64,000 bases of DNA from Paenibacillus piri (GTDB lineage: Bacteria; Bacillota; Bacilli; Paenibacillales; NBRC-103111), in the NCBI RefSeq assembly GCF_004354045.1, contig NZ_SMRT01000015.1, positions 1 through 64,000 of the forward strand. The letters run 5' to 3'. The notes below the pieces were generated by a model. The model was not told the origin of the DNA and ran no database searches. It was given only the letters and a program-made list of their open reading frames with translations. Position numbers and translations under genes: made by a program. Shown piece by piece: positions 1-8,433 of the stretch (position 1 is the first letter of the stretch; every line of letters begins with the position of its first letter).

Positions 1-536
1 AAACTTAACCCATTCAGCCATGTGCGATGCTTTGTTCCCCATTTCTTCCCTTTCTCGGAAAATACCAAATTGTATCGAAGCAAAAATTTTGTAATCCGAT
101 GACGGGTTCGCTGGCGGTCTTCCTTTATGGCCTCCCGAGCTCGAACTAAATCACGCAATGCTTCATCCTCTTCTGTAGGTACATAAATACCGGTTAACTC
201 TCCTGCACGAAATAATTGGGCTAGCTTTATGGCGTCCCTACGGTCTGTTTTTACTTTTTCACCAGGCTTTTGTGGAATTAAGGACGGGGCAATTACCGTG
301 CATTCAATACCTAGTGTGAGTAAATACCGGTATAAAAAGTAACCCGTAGGACCTGCTTCATAACAAACTTGAAGTTGCCCCGGTTCTCCCAGCTGTTTCA
401 TTAATTTTCTCACAGCTGCCTCCGTGTTAGTAATCGTACCCCAAAAACGCGACGCCTCCCTACCCTCATCCGCAATGGCAACAGCAATTGTTTCCTTCGA
501 AACGTCTAAACCTACGTATTTTGTGTTAAGCTTCAT
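1..536 (-). CDS. IS110-family transposase, N-terminal part (runs off window)
   Basis: The reverse strand from 536 reads MKLNTKYVGLDVSKETIAVA and stays open to base 1, so the gene continues past the left edge. The VGLDVSKE start (first Asp of the DEDD nuclease), the YEAGPTGY block and the KTDRRDA block are typical of the N-terminal RuvC-like domain of IS110 transposases, which move circular intermediates by a recombinase-like reaction. The start is fixed by an AAGGAGGAG ribosome site at about 549-557. It is a different sequence from the IS110 pieces at 46.8 and 61.4 kb, so this is a second IS110 lineage. Confidence 0.9.
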   Translation of the reverse strand, partial: MKLNTKYVGLDVSKETIAVAIADEGREASRFWGTITNTEAAVRKLMKQLGEPGQLQVCYEAGPTGYFLYRYLLTLGIECTVIAPSLIPQKPGEKVKTDRRDAIKLAQLFRAGELTGIYVPTEEDEALRDLVRAREAIKEDRQRTRHRITKFLLRYNLVFSEKGKKWGTKHRTWLNGLS

Positions 537-846
537 AATGTTGACTCCTCCTTTTGCATTGTAGCTCTGCTTTGGTTTTCCCTAAAACAATTATTTCCAA
601 AGTAACCTACGTTGTTGCAAATTCGGGGAGTCGACCTTCGTTCATGATAACTTGTTCGCTTCAAAAGAGAGTTTTTCGTCTCCGATTGCCTTTCAAATAT
701 GCAGAATAATAAAGCAGAAGACGGATGGCATAATACTTCCCAGGCGGGAACCCAAATTCCTCATTGTTCGATAGCGTCCAACGTTTCTATGTTATAACTT
801 CTCCCGGCTCCAAACGGGTTAATCTTCAAAGTCGAAAACCGTTTGT
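537..846. other. Upstream flank of IS110 element, no gene
   Basis: About 300 bases upstream of the transposase start carry only its ribosome site and no credible ORF. In IS110 elements the end upstream of the transposase is where the bridge RNA is normally encoded, so this stretch is the candidate site. I cannot place the outer end of the element from one copy. Confidence 0.4.
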
Positions 847-1060
847 TTGCGGCAAACGCCCGTTGATACGAATGTGGTTCTTCAATCTTCATTCCATCGT
901 GTCAACTTTGCATGCTCACTATCTCACCCAATGACAATATTTCGAGCCAATACGAACGGGCAGTTTAGCGTGGTTGTACCCACGGCAAAGATATTCCTAT
1001 ACTACCAAATAATTGGGTTATTTTGTATTATGGTTGTAAAAAGACGGAGGATGATATGTT

Positions 1061-1459
1061 TTGAGATTCAATTCAATAATACCGGAGCTTTCTGTTAAGA
1101 ATTTACTGATCTCCAAAATATTCTATTTGGAAATTTTGGAATTCACTTTGGAATATGAGCGCATTGAAAATAGCTTTATGTTTCTCTCGTATGGAAAGGC
1201 GCAAATTATGCTTCAACAGATAAATGGATATTGGGAAACGGGGAAAATGGAACACCCATTTGGCAGAGGGGTAAACTTTCAGATCGGTTGTAGTGACGTT
1301 GAAACACTGGTCAAAAAACTACTTTCAAATGGCTACGGACTTTTTCAAGATATAGAGGAAGTAAGCTATAAAGAGAACGAGATTGAACACAGAGTAAAAG
1401 AATTTTTAGTGCAGGATCCCGATGGCTATTTGTTACGTTTTTCTCAGTCTATTTGTTAA
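1061..1459 (+). CDS. VOC (glyoxalase/bleomycin-resistance fold) protein
   Basis: A 132-residue protein with the paired beta-alpha-beta-beta-beta modules of the vicinal oxygen chelate family. The first half has the IPELSVKNL start and the FYLEILEF segment; the second half ends with FLVQDPDGYLLRF, the usual last strand. Family members bind a metal or a hydrophobic drug and include glyoxalases and bleomycin-binding proteins; HPFGRGVNFQI resembles the bleomycin-resistance branch. The start is a TTG, 10 bases after GGAGG at 1046-1050. It is monocistronic, and the substrate is unknown. Confidence 0.75.
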   Translation: MRFNSIIPELSVKNLLISKIFYLEILEFTLEYERIENSFMFLSYGKAQIMLQQINGYWETGKMEHPFGRGVNFQIGCSDVETLVKKLLSNGYGLFQDIEEVSYKENEIEHRVKEFLVQDPDGYLLRFSQSIC

Positions 1460-1564
1460 CGAGGTGGTGAATCAGCTATACGTATGCGATTTGTCAGTTT
1501 AATTCGTGTAACAACCAGCCAAAATATTTATTGCCGAATATATAAGTTAATAAGGTAAGGTCAT

Positions 1565-1630
1565 TGTGCTAACGGGTACGATAGCGTAATAATTAGGGAG
1601 CAGATCGCCGCGTGGCAGCTGCTCCCTATT
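1565..1630. repeat. Dispersed intergenic repeat with hairpin (copy 1)
   Basis: A GCTAACGGGTACGATAGCG box at about 1568-1586 is followed by a perfect 9-bp hairpin, AGGGAGCAG (1595-1603) with CTGCTCCCT (1619-1627), around a CGCCGCG-type loop. The same two-part arrangement recurs at several other intergenic places in the window. The hairpin may also end transcription of the VOC gene, but no strong T-run follows. Confidence 0.6.
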
Positions 1631-1713
1631 CTGATTAAAGCAACGGGCAGATTCTCTGGGTCCTAGTTCCATCAAATGTCGATATCTCTATATCTTAGTA
1701 GCGAGCTAATCAG

Positions 1714-1896
1714 TTACGTTTTGCTTATCAAGGAACGCACACCATTAATGATTAAGGCGACGGCGAACACAATCACAACTATGATGCCTATTATGTCAAG
1801 CAGGGGATCTAGGCCTTGCAGTAATTCTGAAGCTGGGACGTAAATTAGGCCGAAACCACCAATGACTCCGCCGAGATAGTTCAGAAACTTAGACAA
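1714..1896 (-). CDS. Small hydrophobic membrane protein
   Basis: A 60-residue protein with two predicted membrane spans: a glycine-rich one (LGGVIGGFGLIYV) and a long one (IIGIIVVIVFAVALIING), ending in a short basic tail. It starts at TTG with a near-perfect AGGAGGTG ribosome site (1904-1911) seven bases upstream, which supports it as a real gene. I do not recognise a family. It stands alone between two repeat-bearing intergenic regions. Confidence 0.6.
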   Translation of the reverse strand: MSKFLNYLGGVIGGFGLIYVPASELLQGLDPLLDIIGIIVVIVFAVALIINGVRSLISKT

Positions 1897-2045
1897 AGCG
1901 TTTCACCTCCTCTAGCGATAATACTTAGCTTATGCATGAAAGATTGGTAATGTGATAGACAAATGAATGTTTAAAGTCATTAAGTATCCATTGAACATGG
2001 AGATCGAATCTGGTTAAGAGGCCTTCCTGCTGTTCTGGATGGTAA

Positions 2046-2213
2046 CTAGCGATTTATACATTAGGTGGTGTTGAAGAGGTAAGCTTACTTGAAATCAATT
2101 TGCCCAGAAACATTAACGGCATATTAGAACACGCCATTGCTAAAGAGTTCTCATGGATTATTGATGAGGATCACGGATTAACGGGATGTTTAACGCAGAA
2201 AATCAGTCATTGA
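2046..2213 (+). pseudogene. Possible gene remnant, open frame without start
   Basis: This frame is open for 55 codons after a TAA and ends in TGA. It contains INLPRNINGILEHAIAKEF and then WIIDEDHGLTG, which has a protein-like composition, but there is no clear start or ribosome site. It may be the tail of a lost gene. The rest of the 1897-2302 interval shows nothing else I can name. Confidence 0.3.
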
Positions 2214-2302
2214 TAATTGATGATCCGGTTGCTATAATTTCCCATAAGCAGTGATTAATTAGTTGAGAAGAGATGAGATGAGTTGAGAGGAGACGTCTAG
2301 GT

Positions 2303-2969
2303 ATGGAAACTGGTAATGAGCAGGTAATTCGTTTGGAGTTTCAGAAACAAGCCAAGGGTTTTTCAGATACTCGGCTATCTTTAAATCGTGAAGATTTATT
2401 AAAATGGATTAGCTGTAGTCTTCAGCTACAACCCGATCATAAAGTATTGGACATAGCTGCAGGGACAGGGATTTTAAGCAAGCGCAAACGTTGAACAATT
2501 ACCAGTTAATGTTGATGCGTTTGATTTAGTTATAAGTCGCTTAGCCTTCCATCATTTCACAAATCCATCCAAAGTCTTAGATGAAATGACTAGAGTTTGT
2601 AAACCATCCAGTACTGTTTGTATCGTCGATATGATTTCATTAGAAGATAATTACTTTTGTAACCTATACAATCACTACGAAAGACTTCGAGATCCATCGC
2701 ATACAAGGGCTCTCAAAGAATCAGAATTTATCAATTTGTTTAAAGATGCACGTTTGGATATTCAACTTGTTGAAACGATTGATGTTTCAATTAATGTTAA
2801 TAGATGGCTGGAACTGACCAACACAGAGCAAGAAGTTGCAAAGAAAATTATTGCTGATATTCATATGGAATTACAGGGAAAGAAAACTACAGGTTTATCA
2901 CCGTACTTAGAGCAAGATGAAATGATGATTAATCAGAAGTGGATTAAAATTATTGGTAGCAAAAATTGA
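2303..2969 (+). pseudogene. Class I SAM methyltransferase with internal deletion and frameshift
   Basis: Two adjoining frames together make most of one UbiE/COQ5-like methyltransferase. The first (2303-2494) has the N-terminus and motif I (VLDIAAGTGIL), then ends a few codons later. The second resumes near 2500 with VEQLPVNVDAFDLVISRLAF (motif II region), then RVCKPSSTVCIVDM, and runs to 2969. Compared with the intact relative at 39989-40774, roughly 35-40 residues between motif I and motif II are missing and the frame changes at the junction. The start has a GAGGAGA ribosome site. The product cannot be a working enzyme. Confidence 0.8.
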
Positions 2970-2988
2970 ACGGTCAATTATCATTCAG

Positions 2989-3057
2989 CTAACGAACTAA
3001 AGAGGGGAACGTAAGCCATATGACGAACAGGCAGCCGGTATTATTGGCTGCCTGTTC
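2989..3057. repeat. Dispersed repeat with 12-bp hairpin (copy 2)
   Basis: AGCTAACGAAC is followed by a perfect 12-bp inverted repeat, GAACAGGCAGCC (3025-3036) with GGCTGCCTGTTC (3046-3057). It has the TAACG box followed by a GC-rich hairpin, as in the other copies. It lies just after the broken methyltransferase. Confidence 0.55.
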
Positions 3058-3190
3058 AACAATCGGGCAAGATATTACCGCGCGAACGGCAGCTTTGTTG
3101 CGTAGGTTTAGTACATTACTTTTTTCATTTTGCAGCTCATATTTGGTATAGTATGTCTTCTTAAGTAATAAGACGGGAGTTGAACATATT

Positions 3191-3826
3191 TTGAAAAAGT
3201 TCATTTTAGGTCTAATCTGCGGCATTGCTTTAACTGCAACGACAGCAGTATATGCAACAGATACCATTCAAACTATTAGGCAAGTTTTTATTAATGGGAT
3301 GTTGCTTAAAACCAATGTTCAAGTTTCTGAAGATGGAACGACGATGATTTCGGCAAGAACTCTAGCTGAAGCACTTGGAGCAAGAGTCAATTGGAACGAG
3401 CAATCAAATACTATCGAAATTGCAAATCAATATCCTTATTTTGTATCCTCACTTCTCCATGGAAAATACACCTTTAAGTATGAAATTATTGCGGATAACA
3501 AAACAGGTAACTCTAATACGACTGTGATCTATTCGGAGGGGTATAAAGATATACCCGATAATACAGAGTATCAAAAGCTGTTCTTATTACTGCTGGTCGA
3601 CCAATTAGATAAAAACATAAATACCAAGCAGATTGAATTTTGGTCAAATAAAGAGAATGCTCTTACATATGCATCAGGGAATTATGAAAAAGATGGAATC
3701 GAAGGTTGGTCAGGAATGAACTCTCGTTTTGGACTATTAATCAGGGATGGTGAAAAAGTTTCACTTTCACATATTTTAAGTGTACATGAACGAGACGTAA
3801 TATCTATTGGAAAATATCTAGAGTGA
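3191..3826 (+). CDS. Secreted protein with copper amine oxidase-like stalk domain
   Basis: A 211-residue protein starting at TTG. Residues 1-23 form a signal peptide ending near VYATD. Residues about 30-75 (VFINGMLLKTN...MISARTLAEALGARVNW) match the copper-amine-oxidase N-terminal-like stalk domain that Paenibacillus and relatives attach to secreted proteins; this is a cell-surface module, not an oxidase. The C-terminal half is unrecognised. Its stop is directly followed by the methyltransferase at 3845, so the two are probably co-transcribed. Confidence 0.7.
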   Translation: MKKFILGLICGIALTATTAVYATDTIQTIRQVFINGMLLKTNVQVSEDGTTMISARTLAEALGARVNWNEQSNTIEIANQYPYFVSSLLHGKYTFKYEIIADNKTGNSNTTVIYSEGYKDIPDNTEYQKLFLLLLVDQLDKNINTKQIEFWSNKENALTYASGNYEKDGIEGWSGMNSRFGLLIRDGEKVSLSHILSVHERDVISIGKYLE

Positions 3827-3844
3827 ATGATTGGAGAGATAATA

Positions 3845-4456
3845 ATGGGAAATACGGATAAGTTTGAAATGATTGCTAATTTATATGACACTCCTGAAAG
3901 AATCCAAATTGCAAAGGTATCATCAGATGCCATCCGTAATTATTTAGTTGACGCTAAAAGTAAGAATGCTATTGATTTTGGGTGTGGAACCGGTCTTGTC
4001 GGAATGAACTTGTTAAGCGAGTTTCATTCTATGCTTTTTCTGGATACGTCACAAAACATGATTAATCAAATAAAGCAAAAAATAACGGATTTTAATATTC
4101 AGAATGTAGATACTTTATGCTTTGATATTGAAAAGGAAAGTCTATCGGTCTTGCAGGCCGACTATATTTTTATGGCTCAGGTTCTACTCCATATTTATGA
4201 TGTTGAATTAGTTTTATCAAGATTATTTGATGTTCTTAATGAAGGAGGACATCTACTGATCGTAGATTTTAATAAAAATGAAAAAATAGTTTCAGATATT
4301 GTTCATAACGGATTTAATCCAGGAGAGCTAACCGACATTATGACTAAAATAGGGTATAGGGATATTCAATTCAAAACTTTTTATACGGGAAGTAAAATAT
4401 TCATGGGACACGATGCGTCTATGTTTATTCTTGATTCAAAAAAGGGCCACCGGTAA
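3845..4456 (+). CDS. SAM-dependent methyltransferase, class I
   Basis: A Rossmann-fold methyltransferase of about 203 residues with motif I IDFGCGTGLVGM, post-I acidic residue in LFLDTSQNMI, and LNEGGHLLIVDF for motif III. The open frame could begin at 3827, but a GGAGAG site at 3833-3838 favours the ATG at 3845. The target is unknown; the family acts on small molecules. It follows the stalk-domain gene with almost no gap. Confidence 0.8.
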   Translation: MGNTDKFEMIANLYDTPERIQIAKVSSDAIRNYLVDAKSKNAIDFGCGTGLVGMNLLSEFHSMLFLDTSQNMINQIKQKITDFNIQNVDTLCFDIEKESLSVLQADYIFMAQVLLHIYDVELVLSRLFDVLNEGGHLLIVDFNKNEKIVSDIVHNGFNPGELTDIMTKIGYRDIQFKTFYTGSKIFMGHDASMFILDSKKGHR

Positions 4457-4513
4457 AGGATGGCCTTAAACTTGCAGTTACAAACAGCCCGGAGAACCGT
4501 ACCATAAGTAAAG

Positions 4514-4580
4514 GAGTTTAACGAGGCACGATAGTTAAACGAGCAGACCGCCGCGGCAGTCTGCTTTTTCATTGAAGTAA
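4514..4580. repeat. Dispersed repeat with hairpin (copy 3), possible terminator
   Basis: TTTAACGAGGCACGATAG precedes a hairpin AGCAGAC (4542-4548) with GTCTGCT (4559-4565) around a CGCCGCGGCA loop, then TTTTTC. This copy also looks like a rho-independent terminator for the methyltransferase. The rest of 4457-4816 holds no gene I can support. Confidence 0.6.
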
Positions 4581-4816
4581 AACGGAGTTTGGCGCACTAA
4601 ACAAATGGATGTGGGTGCTGTCTTCACCACCGGCAGTTGACTAGATTGGAGCTCTCCTACGAGCGGTAAATCAATCTAACATGATTTATATTGGATGGAT
4701 ATGGTTAATAAAGAACGGGAATCGTTATTTTCCGACCCTGGAATATAGAGAGGAAGAATATGGGCAGTCCAATAATAGTAGTCCAATTCTATGATCATTT
4801 TTAATGGAGGATCGAT

Positions 4817-5806
4817 ATGTTTAAAGTTCAAGCGTTGAGCCTTATTAAAAAGCAATCAAAAATACTTGCATCTGTCGTACTCGCAATACTTTTTTTTGGA
4901 ATGTCTGTTTTGCCCGTATCTGCGGCAGCTCCCGGGAAAACTGTAAATGCTTCGGCAACGCTCGCATACAATCTCAAAGGACTTAAGCATAACGTGGCAG
5001 TTCAGAAAGCTTACATCGCTTCAACGTATGTTTACGTAACTCAGAGGTCTGGGGGAACATGCTATCTTTCAAGATTGCGCATAAACGGTAAAGACGCTAC
5101 ATACGTTGATGAAATGACCATCACCAATACCGGTCATTGCCAAACCCTAGATATGTATACGTACAATGGCAAAAATTACTTTTATTTCAGTTCAAAAGCG
5201 GATCCTTCAACAACGTATTACTGGTCGCTCCAGGTAGCAAGACTCCAATACTCGCCCGGTGGGAAAGTAGATTATACGGATCTTCATAGGTTCACTTATA
5301 TGAACTACGCCAATAAGACCGGTACAAGATTAGGTGACACATACCGTGTTGATGGCGGCGGTAATAGTGCTTATACTATTTTCCGCGTACAAACTGCAGA
5401 AGGACCTGTAACTTGGTCCATTTATGACACGGCTGCATTGAACAAACTTCTTGATAGCAATGAACAGGTGCGACTGGACAGCGCGGCGGCGAAAAGCGCC
5501 TGCGTTATCAGCTTTACGCAGTCGGGCAGTGCTATAGTCAGACCGAACGGATCTTTCCAAGGTCTCGATATGCTCGATAAAACGGAAATATATACGTCAG
5601 GCGGTGCGGAAGGTCAGACTCCGCAGATTGCTAAGATGTCGAATACAGGAACATACAATACCCTTGTGAAAATTACAAATGTGGGGACCCATGAAATCGA
5701 GGGAGTACAGACAAAAAACGGTAACGTTTATTTTACTATAGTTACAGACCCAGTAAATAAACAAAATACGCAGAAAATTTATTACGTTCCTGATAGTATA
5801 TTTTAA
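4817..5806 (+). CDS. Secreted helveticin J-like protein
   Basis: A 329-residue protein with a signal peptide (basic start, hydrophobic core ILASVVLAILFFGM, cleavage near PVSAAA). The mature part follows the order of blocks in helveticin J, a class III bacteriocin: VQKAYIASTYVYV near the start, GHCQTLDMYTYNG, ARLQYS, HRFTYMNYANKTG, TWSIYDTAALNKLLD, SFQGLDM, PQIAKMS and HEIEGVQTKNGNVYFTI. These motifs suggest a beta-propeller fold. Activity is inferred only from that resemblance; many such homologues are uncharacterised. It has an ATGGAGGAT-type ribosome site and its own terminator. Confidence 0.65.
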   Translation: MFKVQALSLIKKQSKILASVVLAILFFGMSVLPVSAAAPGKTVNASATLAYNLKGLKHNVAVQKAYIASTYVYVTQRSGGTCYLSRLRINGKDATYVDEMTITNTGHCQTLDMYTYNGKNYFYFSSKADPSTTYYWSLQVARLQYSPGGKVDYTDLHRFTYMNYANKTGTRLGDTYRVDGGGNSAYTIFRVQTAEGPVTWSIYDTAALNKLLDSNEQVRLDSAAAKSACVISFTQSGSAIVRPNGSFQGLDMLDKTEIYTSGGAEGQTPQIAKMSNTGTYNTLVKITNVGTHEIEGVQTKNGNVYFTIVTDPVNKQNTQKIYYVPDSIF

Positions 5807-5823
5807 ATAGCGCCGAACTTACG

Positions 5824-5860
5824 CTCCGGAAGCCGAAAAGCGGCTCCGGAGTTTGTTTTT
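5824..5860 (+). terminator. Rho-independent terminator
   Basis: CTCCGGAAGCCG pairs with CGGCTCCGGAG with one bulged A and an AAAAG loop, followed by TTTGTTTTT. It closes the helveticin-like gene. Confidence 0.8.
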
Positions 5861-5906
5861 CCACATCTGGACAAGAACTTATAACCGAATTGTATGGAAA
5901 TTGTTA

Positions 5907-5926
5907 CGCTAACTGGCAGGATAGCG
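5907..5926. repeat. Dispersed repeat box (copy 4, no strong hairpin)
   Basis: CGCTAACTGGCAGGATAGCG matches the box part of the other copies and is itself an imperfect palindrome. No GC-rich hairpin follows. The remainder of 5861-6170 shows no credible gene. Confidence 0.45.
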
Positions 5927-6170
5927 CAACGAACGATTTGGAATCGGAGGTAGGACACAATAGAACATCGGAAAACCAATCTCAGTTCGCAAAAAGAATA
6001 GAAATTTCTCAAGGTAATCCGAATGAAAATTTTGATGATGAGCATGATGGCGCCGGTCGGGATGAGCCAGTGGCAGCAATCATCTTCTGTGTCCCTGGTT
6101 TAATGGACTAAATGATTCATTACATTAAAGTCTTGTTCTAAACAATACAGTGTTGTTCTCTCTAACCATG

Positions 6171-7427
6171 CTAATACGTCACGGCTTGCCTTTGCGTTAA
6201 GCTAGCTTTTTCCTTATGCAATGAAGCATGGATCAGGAAAAAGCCGACGGAAATGACCGAAGCGCATGTGCCTATGACCAATACAGGGACAACCCCCCAA
6301 TGATCGTAGACGTTGCCGTACAGGGTCGGGCCCGTCATGCGGCCCGTATTGCCGAAGCCGCCGGATAGCCCCATGAAGAAGGGGGCGGCTTTTCCCGTCC
6401 GTTCCGAATAAAAAGTCGGAATGGCCGGCAGCAGCAGCATCTCGCCGATCGTACAAACGATCATCCCGATAACCAGGAATAAATAACCTTGATGGAACAA
6501 TAAGATGAAGCCGAGTCCCAAGGCGTAACAGCTCGAGCTCATAACAATTTGGGCAACAAGCGATTTGGCGATAGTTGATTTGATGAAGTTAGTAACCGGC
6601 TGCCCGGCAAAAATAACGATTCCGTTTATCGTCCATAGCAGGCTGTACATCGTCAACGGGTAGCCTTGTTCGGTTAAATAAGGGGCGATCCCGTTGCTCC
6701 ATAAAGTAAACGATATATAATAGAACAAAGCACCTAAACCAAGAAACAAATAGACGCGGACGTTTAACAGGTTGCGCAATACGCTCCCGTCTCCGTTTCC
6801 GTCAAGCGCGCTTGAAGCTGCGGCCGGATAATCATCGTCATGGGAAGCCGGCTTCATAAAGAAAAACAGGAATACGGCAAACGCAAATGTTGACACGGAA
6901 GTAACGGCATAAGTAAGCGGGAAAGAGAAGGAAGCGATAAGACCTCCAAGCGCTGCCCCGATGGCAAGCCCGGTGTTGTTGCCGACGTAGATGGCGTTAT
7001 ATAGCTTGCGGCGGTATTCCTTCCAGCGAAAGCCGACATAGGCATTTATGGACGGGACCGCAATGCCGTTCATAAATCCGTTAACGCACACAAGCGCCAC
7101 AAACAACCAATAGTCGTCAACAAAAACAATCGAACCAAGCAAACATGCGCTTAATGCCATCGAGCTTACGATTAACGTTTTCGCTCCCAAGCGGTGGTAC
7201 AAGGCGCCCCCGGCAAATTCCCCGGCGATTCCGGCCAAAGCCTGGTACAGCAAAACCATCCCCGCTTCCCCGTAGGACCGTCCGAGCACTTCATGGACAT
7301 ATAGCGTTGTTAAGGGCCATAAAATAGCTTTTCCCGTCGCGTTCATAAAGCTTGCGGCCATAAAATATAGCGCATCCTTCGGATACGCCTGAAAAAAAGT
7401 AACCAACCGTTGCTTGATCAGATTCAT
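6171..7427 (-). CDS. MFS transporter
   Basis: A 418-residue, 12-span major facilitator protein. The N-half shows ALYFMAASFMNATGKAILWP for TM1, the GEFAGGALYHRLGAKTLIVS loop between TM2 and TM3 (motif A region), and GNNTGLAIGAALGG in TM5. ATG 7427 is preferred over an in-frame GTG 15 bases upstream because AAGGTGGAG then sits at proper distance. It is the last gene of the minus-strand ABC operon, 51 bases after the permease, so it may export or import a product of the same pathway. Substrate unknown. Confidence 0.85.
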   Translation of the reverse strand: MNLIKQRLVTFFQAYPKDALYFMAASFMNATGKAILWPLTTLYVHEVLGRSYGEAGMVLLYQALAGIAGEFAGGALYHRLGAKTLIVSSMALSACLLGSIVFVDDYWLFVALVCVNGFMNGIAVPSINAYVGFRWKEYRRKLYNAIYVGNNTGLAIGAALGGLIASFSFPLTYAVTSVSTFAFAVFLFFFMKPASHDDDYPAAASSALDGNGDGSVLRNLLNVRVYLFLGLGALFYYISFTLWSNGIAPYLTEQGYPLTMYSLLWTINGIVIFAGQPVTNFIKSTIAKSLVAQIVMSSSCYALGLGFILLFHQGYLFLVIGMIVCTIGEMLLLPAIPTFYSERTGKAAPFFMGLSGGFGNTGRMTGPTLYGNVYDHWGVVPVLVIGTCASVISVGFFLIHASLHKEKASLTQRQAVTY

Positions 7428-7478
7428 GTTATGAAACTCCACCTTTTAAATGTTCGCGTTGTTAGTCGCTGCTTCGAG

Positions 7479-8405
7479 TTATTTTTTCTTCGGATCAAAC
7501 GCATCCCGAATGCCGTCGCCGACAAAATTGATGGCCAGCACGGTAATGACGATCATCAGCCCCGCAGGAATCCACAGCCACGGTTCACTTTTTAACGTTG
7601 TGATCGATTGCGCTGCAGTCAGCATATTTCCCCAGCTTGCCGTCGGCGGCTGAACGCCCATCCCCAGAAAGCTTAACGAGGATTCCGATAAAATCGCGGT
7701 TGCCGCGCCGAAGGTGGCATTCACGAGCAGAGGGGCCATGGCATTGGGTAATATTTCTTGAAAAATAATTTGCCGTTTGCTAAGCCCGGCCGCTTGGGCA
7801 GCCTTCACAAACTCCATTTGTTTAATGGAAAGCACACTGCCCCGCACAAGTCTGGCCACGTTGGGCCAGCCGAGCATCCCCAGTACAAATATGATATTGC
7901 CGAGACCCGGGCCGATAATGGTAACCAGCACAAGAATGACCATCAAATGGGGAAACGACATAAAAACATCGATGATGCGGTTGATGATCATATCCACTTT
8001 GCCGCCGTAGTATCCCGAAACAGCGCCTACGACGGTTCCGATTGCAACATAAATCGCTACGGACCCGAAGCCGATCGCAAGAGAAATGCGCGAAGCGTAG
8101 ATCAGCCTGCTCAATACGTCACGGCCCACCTGATCGGTGCCCAGCCAATATTTATCCGACGGCGGCGCGCTGAATTCGTCTTGAATGACGCTTGGGTCGT
8201 AAGGCGCGATCAGCGGAGCCAATGCGGCGACCAGCAAAAGAATAACGAACACAATTAATCCGGCTACCGCCATTTTGTGCTTTAAAAATTGGATGAGGAT
8301 GCTTCGGATGTAGCTTTCATGCCGGCTGATCTCCTTTTCGGCAAGCGCCGTCGCTCCATCTATATGGCTGTTTTCAATTTGTTCCTTCCAGGATATTGCG
8401 GGCAT
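7479..8405 (-). CDS. Dpp/Opp-type ABC permease, second subunit (DppC-like)
   Basis: A 308-residue inner-membrane permease with the N-terminal OppC domain (FLKHKMAVAGLIVFVILLLV), the LGTDQVGRDVLSRLIYASR signature of DppC-type subunits, and the cytoplasmic coupling motif EAA region KAAQAAGLSKRQIIFQEILP. The start is taken at MPAIS (8405) with GAAGGTG upstream; the reading frame could begin earlier but would overlap the preceding gene. It pairs with the DppB-like subunit just upstream. Confidence 0.92.
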   Translation of the reverse strand: MPAISWKEQIENSHIDGATALAEKEISRHESYIRSILIQFLKHKMAVAGLIVFVILLLVAALAPLIAPYDPSVIQDEFSAPPSDKYWLGTDQVGRDVLSRLIYASRISLAIGFGSVAIYVAIGTVVGAVSGYYGGKVDMIINRIIDVFMSFPHLMVILVLVTIIGPGLGNIIFVLGMLGWPNVARLVRGSVLSIKQMEFVKAAQAAGLSKRQIIFQEILPNAMAPLLVNATFGAATAILSESSLSFLGMGVQPPTASWGNMLTAAQSITTLKSEPWLWIPAGLMIVITVLAINFVGDGIRDAFDPKKK

Positions 8406-8433
8406 AGGGACACCTTCTTTATGAATGTATTGG

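Noticed and set aside
847..1098. 83-codon open frame before the VOC gene
   Set aside because: No ribosome site, odd composition, and it overlaps the VOC start; chance frame.
5890..6111. 73-codon open frame
   Set aside because: It covers a repeat box and has no ribosome site or family resemblance.
7758..8258. Long plus-strand frame opposite the DppC-like gene
   Set aside because: It mirrors a clearly coding minus-strand permease; many such antisense frames in GC-rich genes here were discarded.
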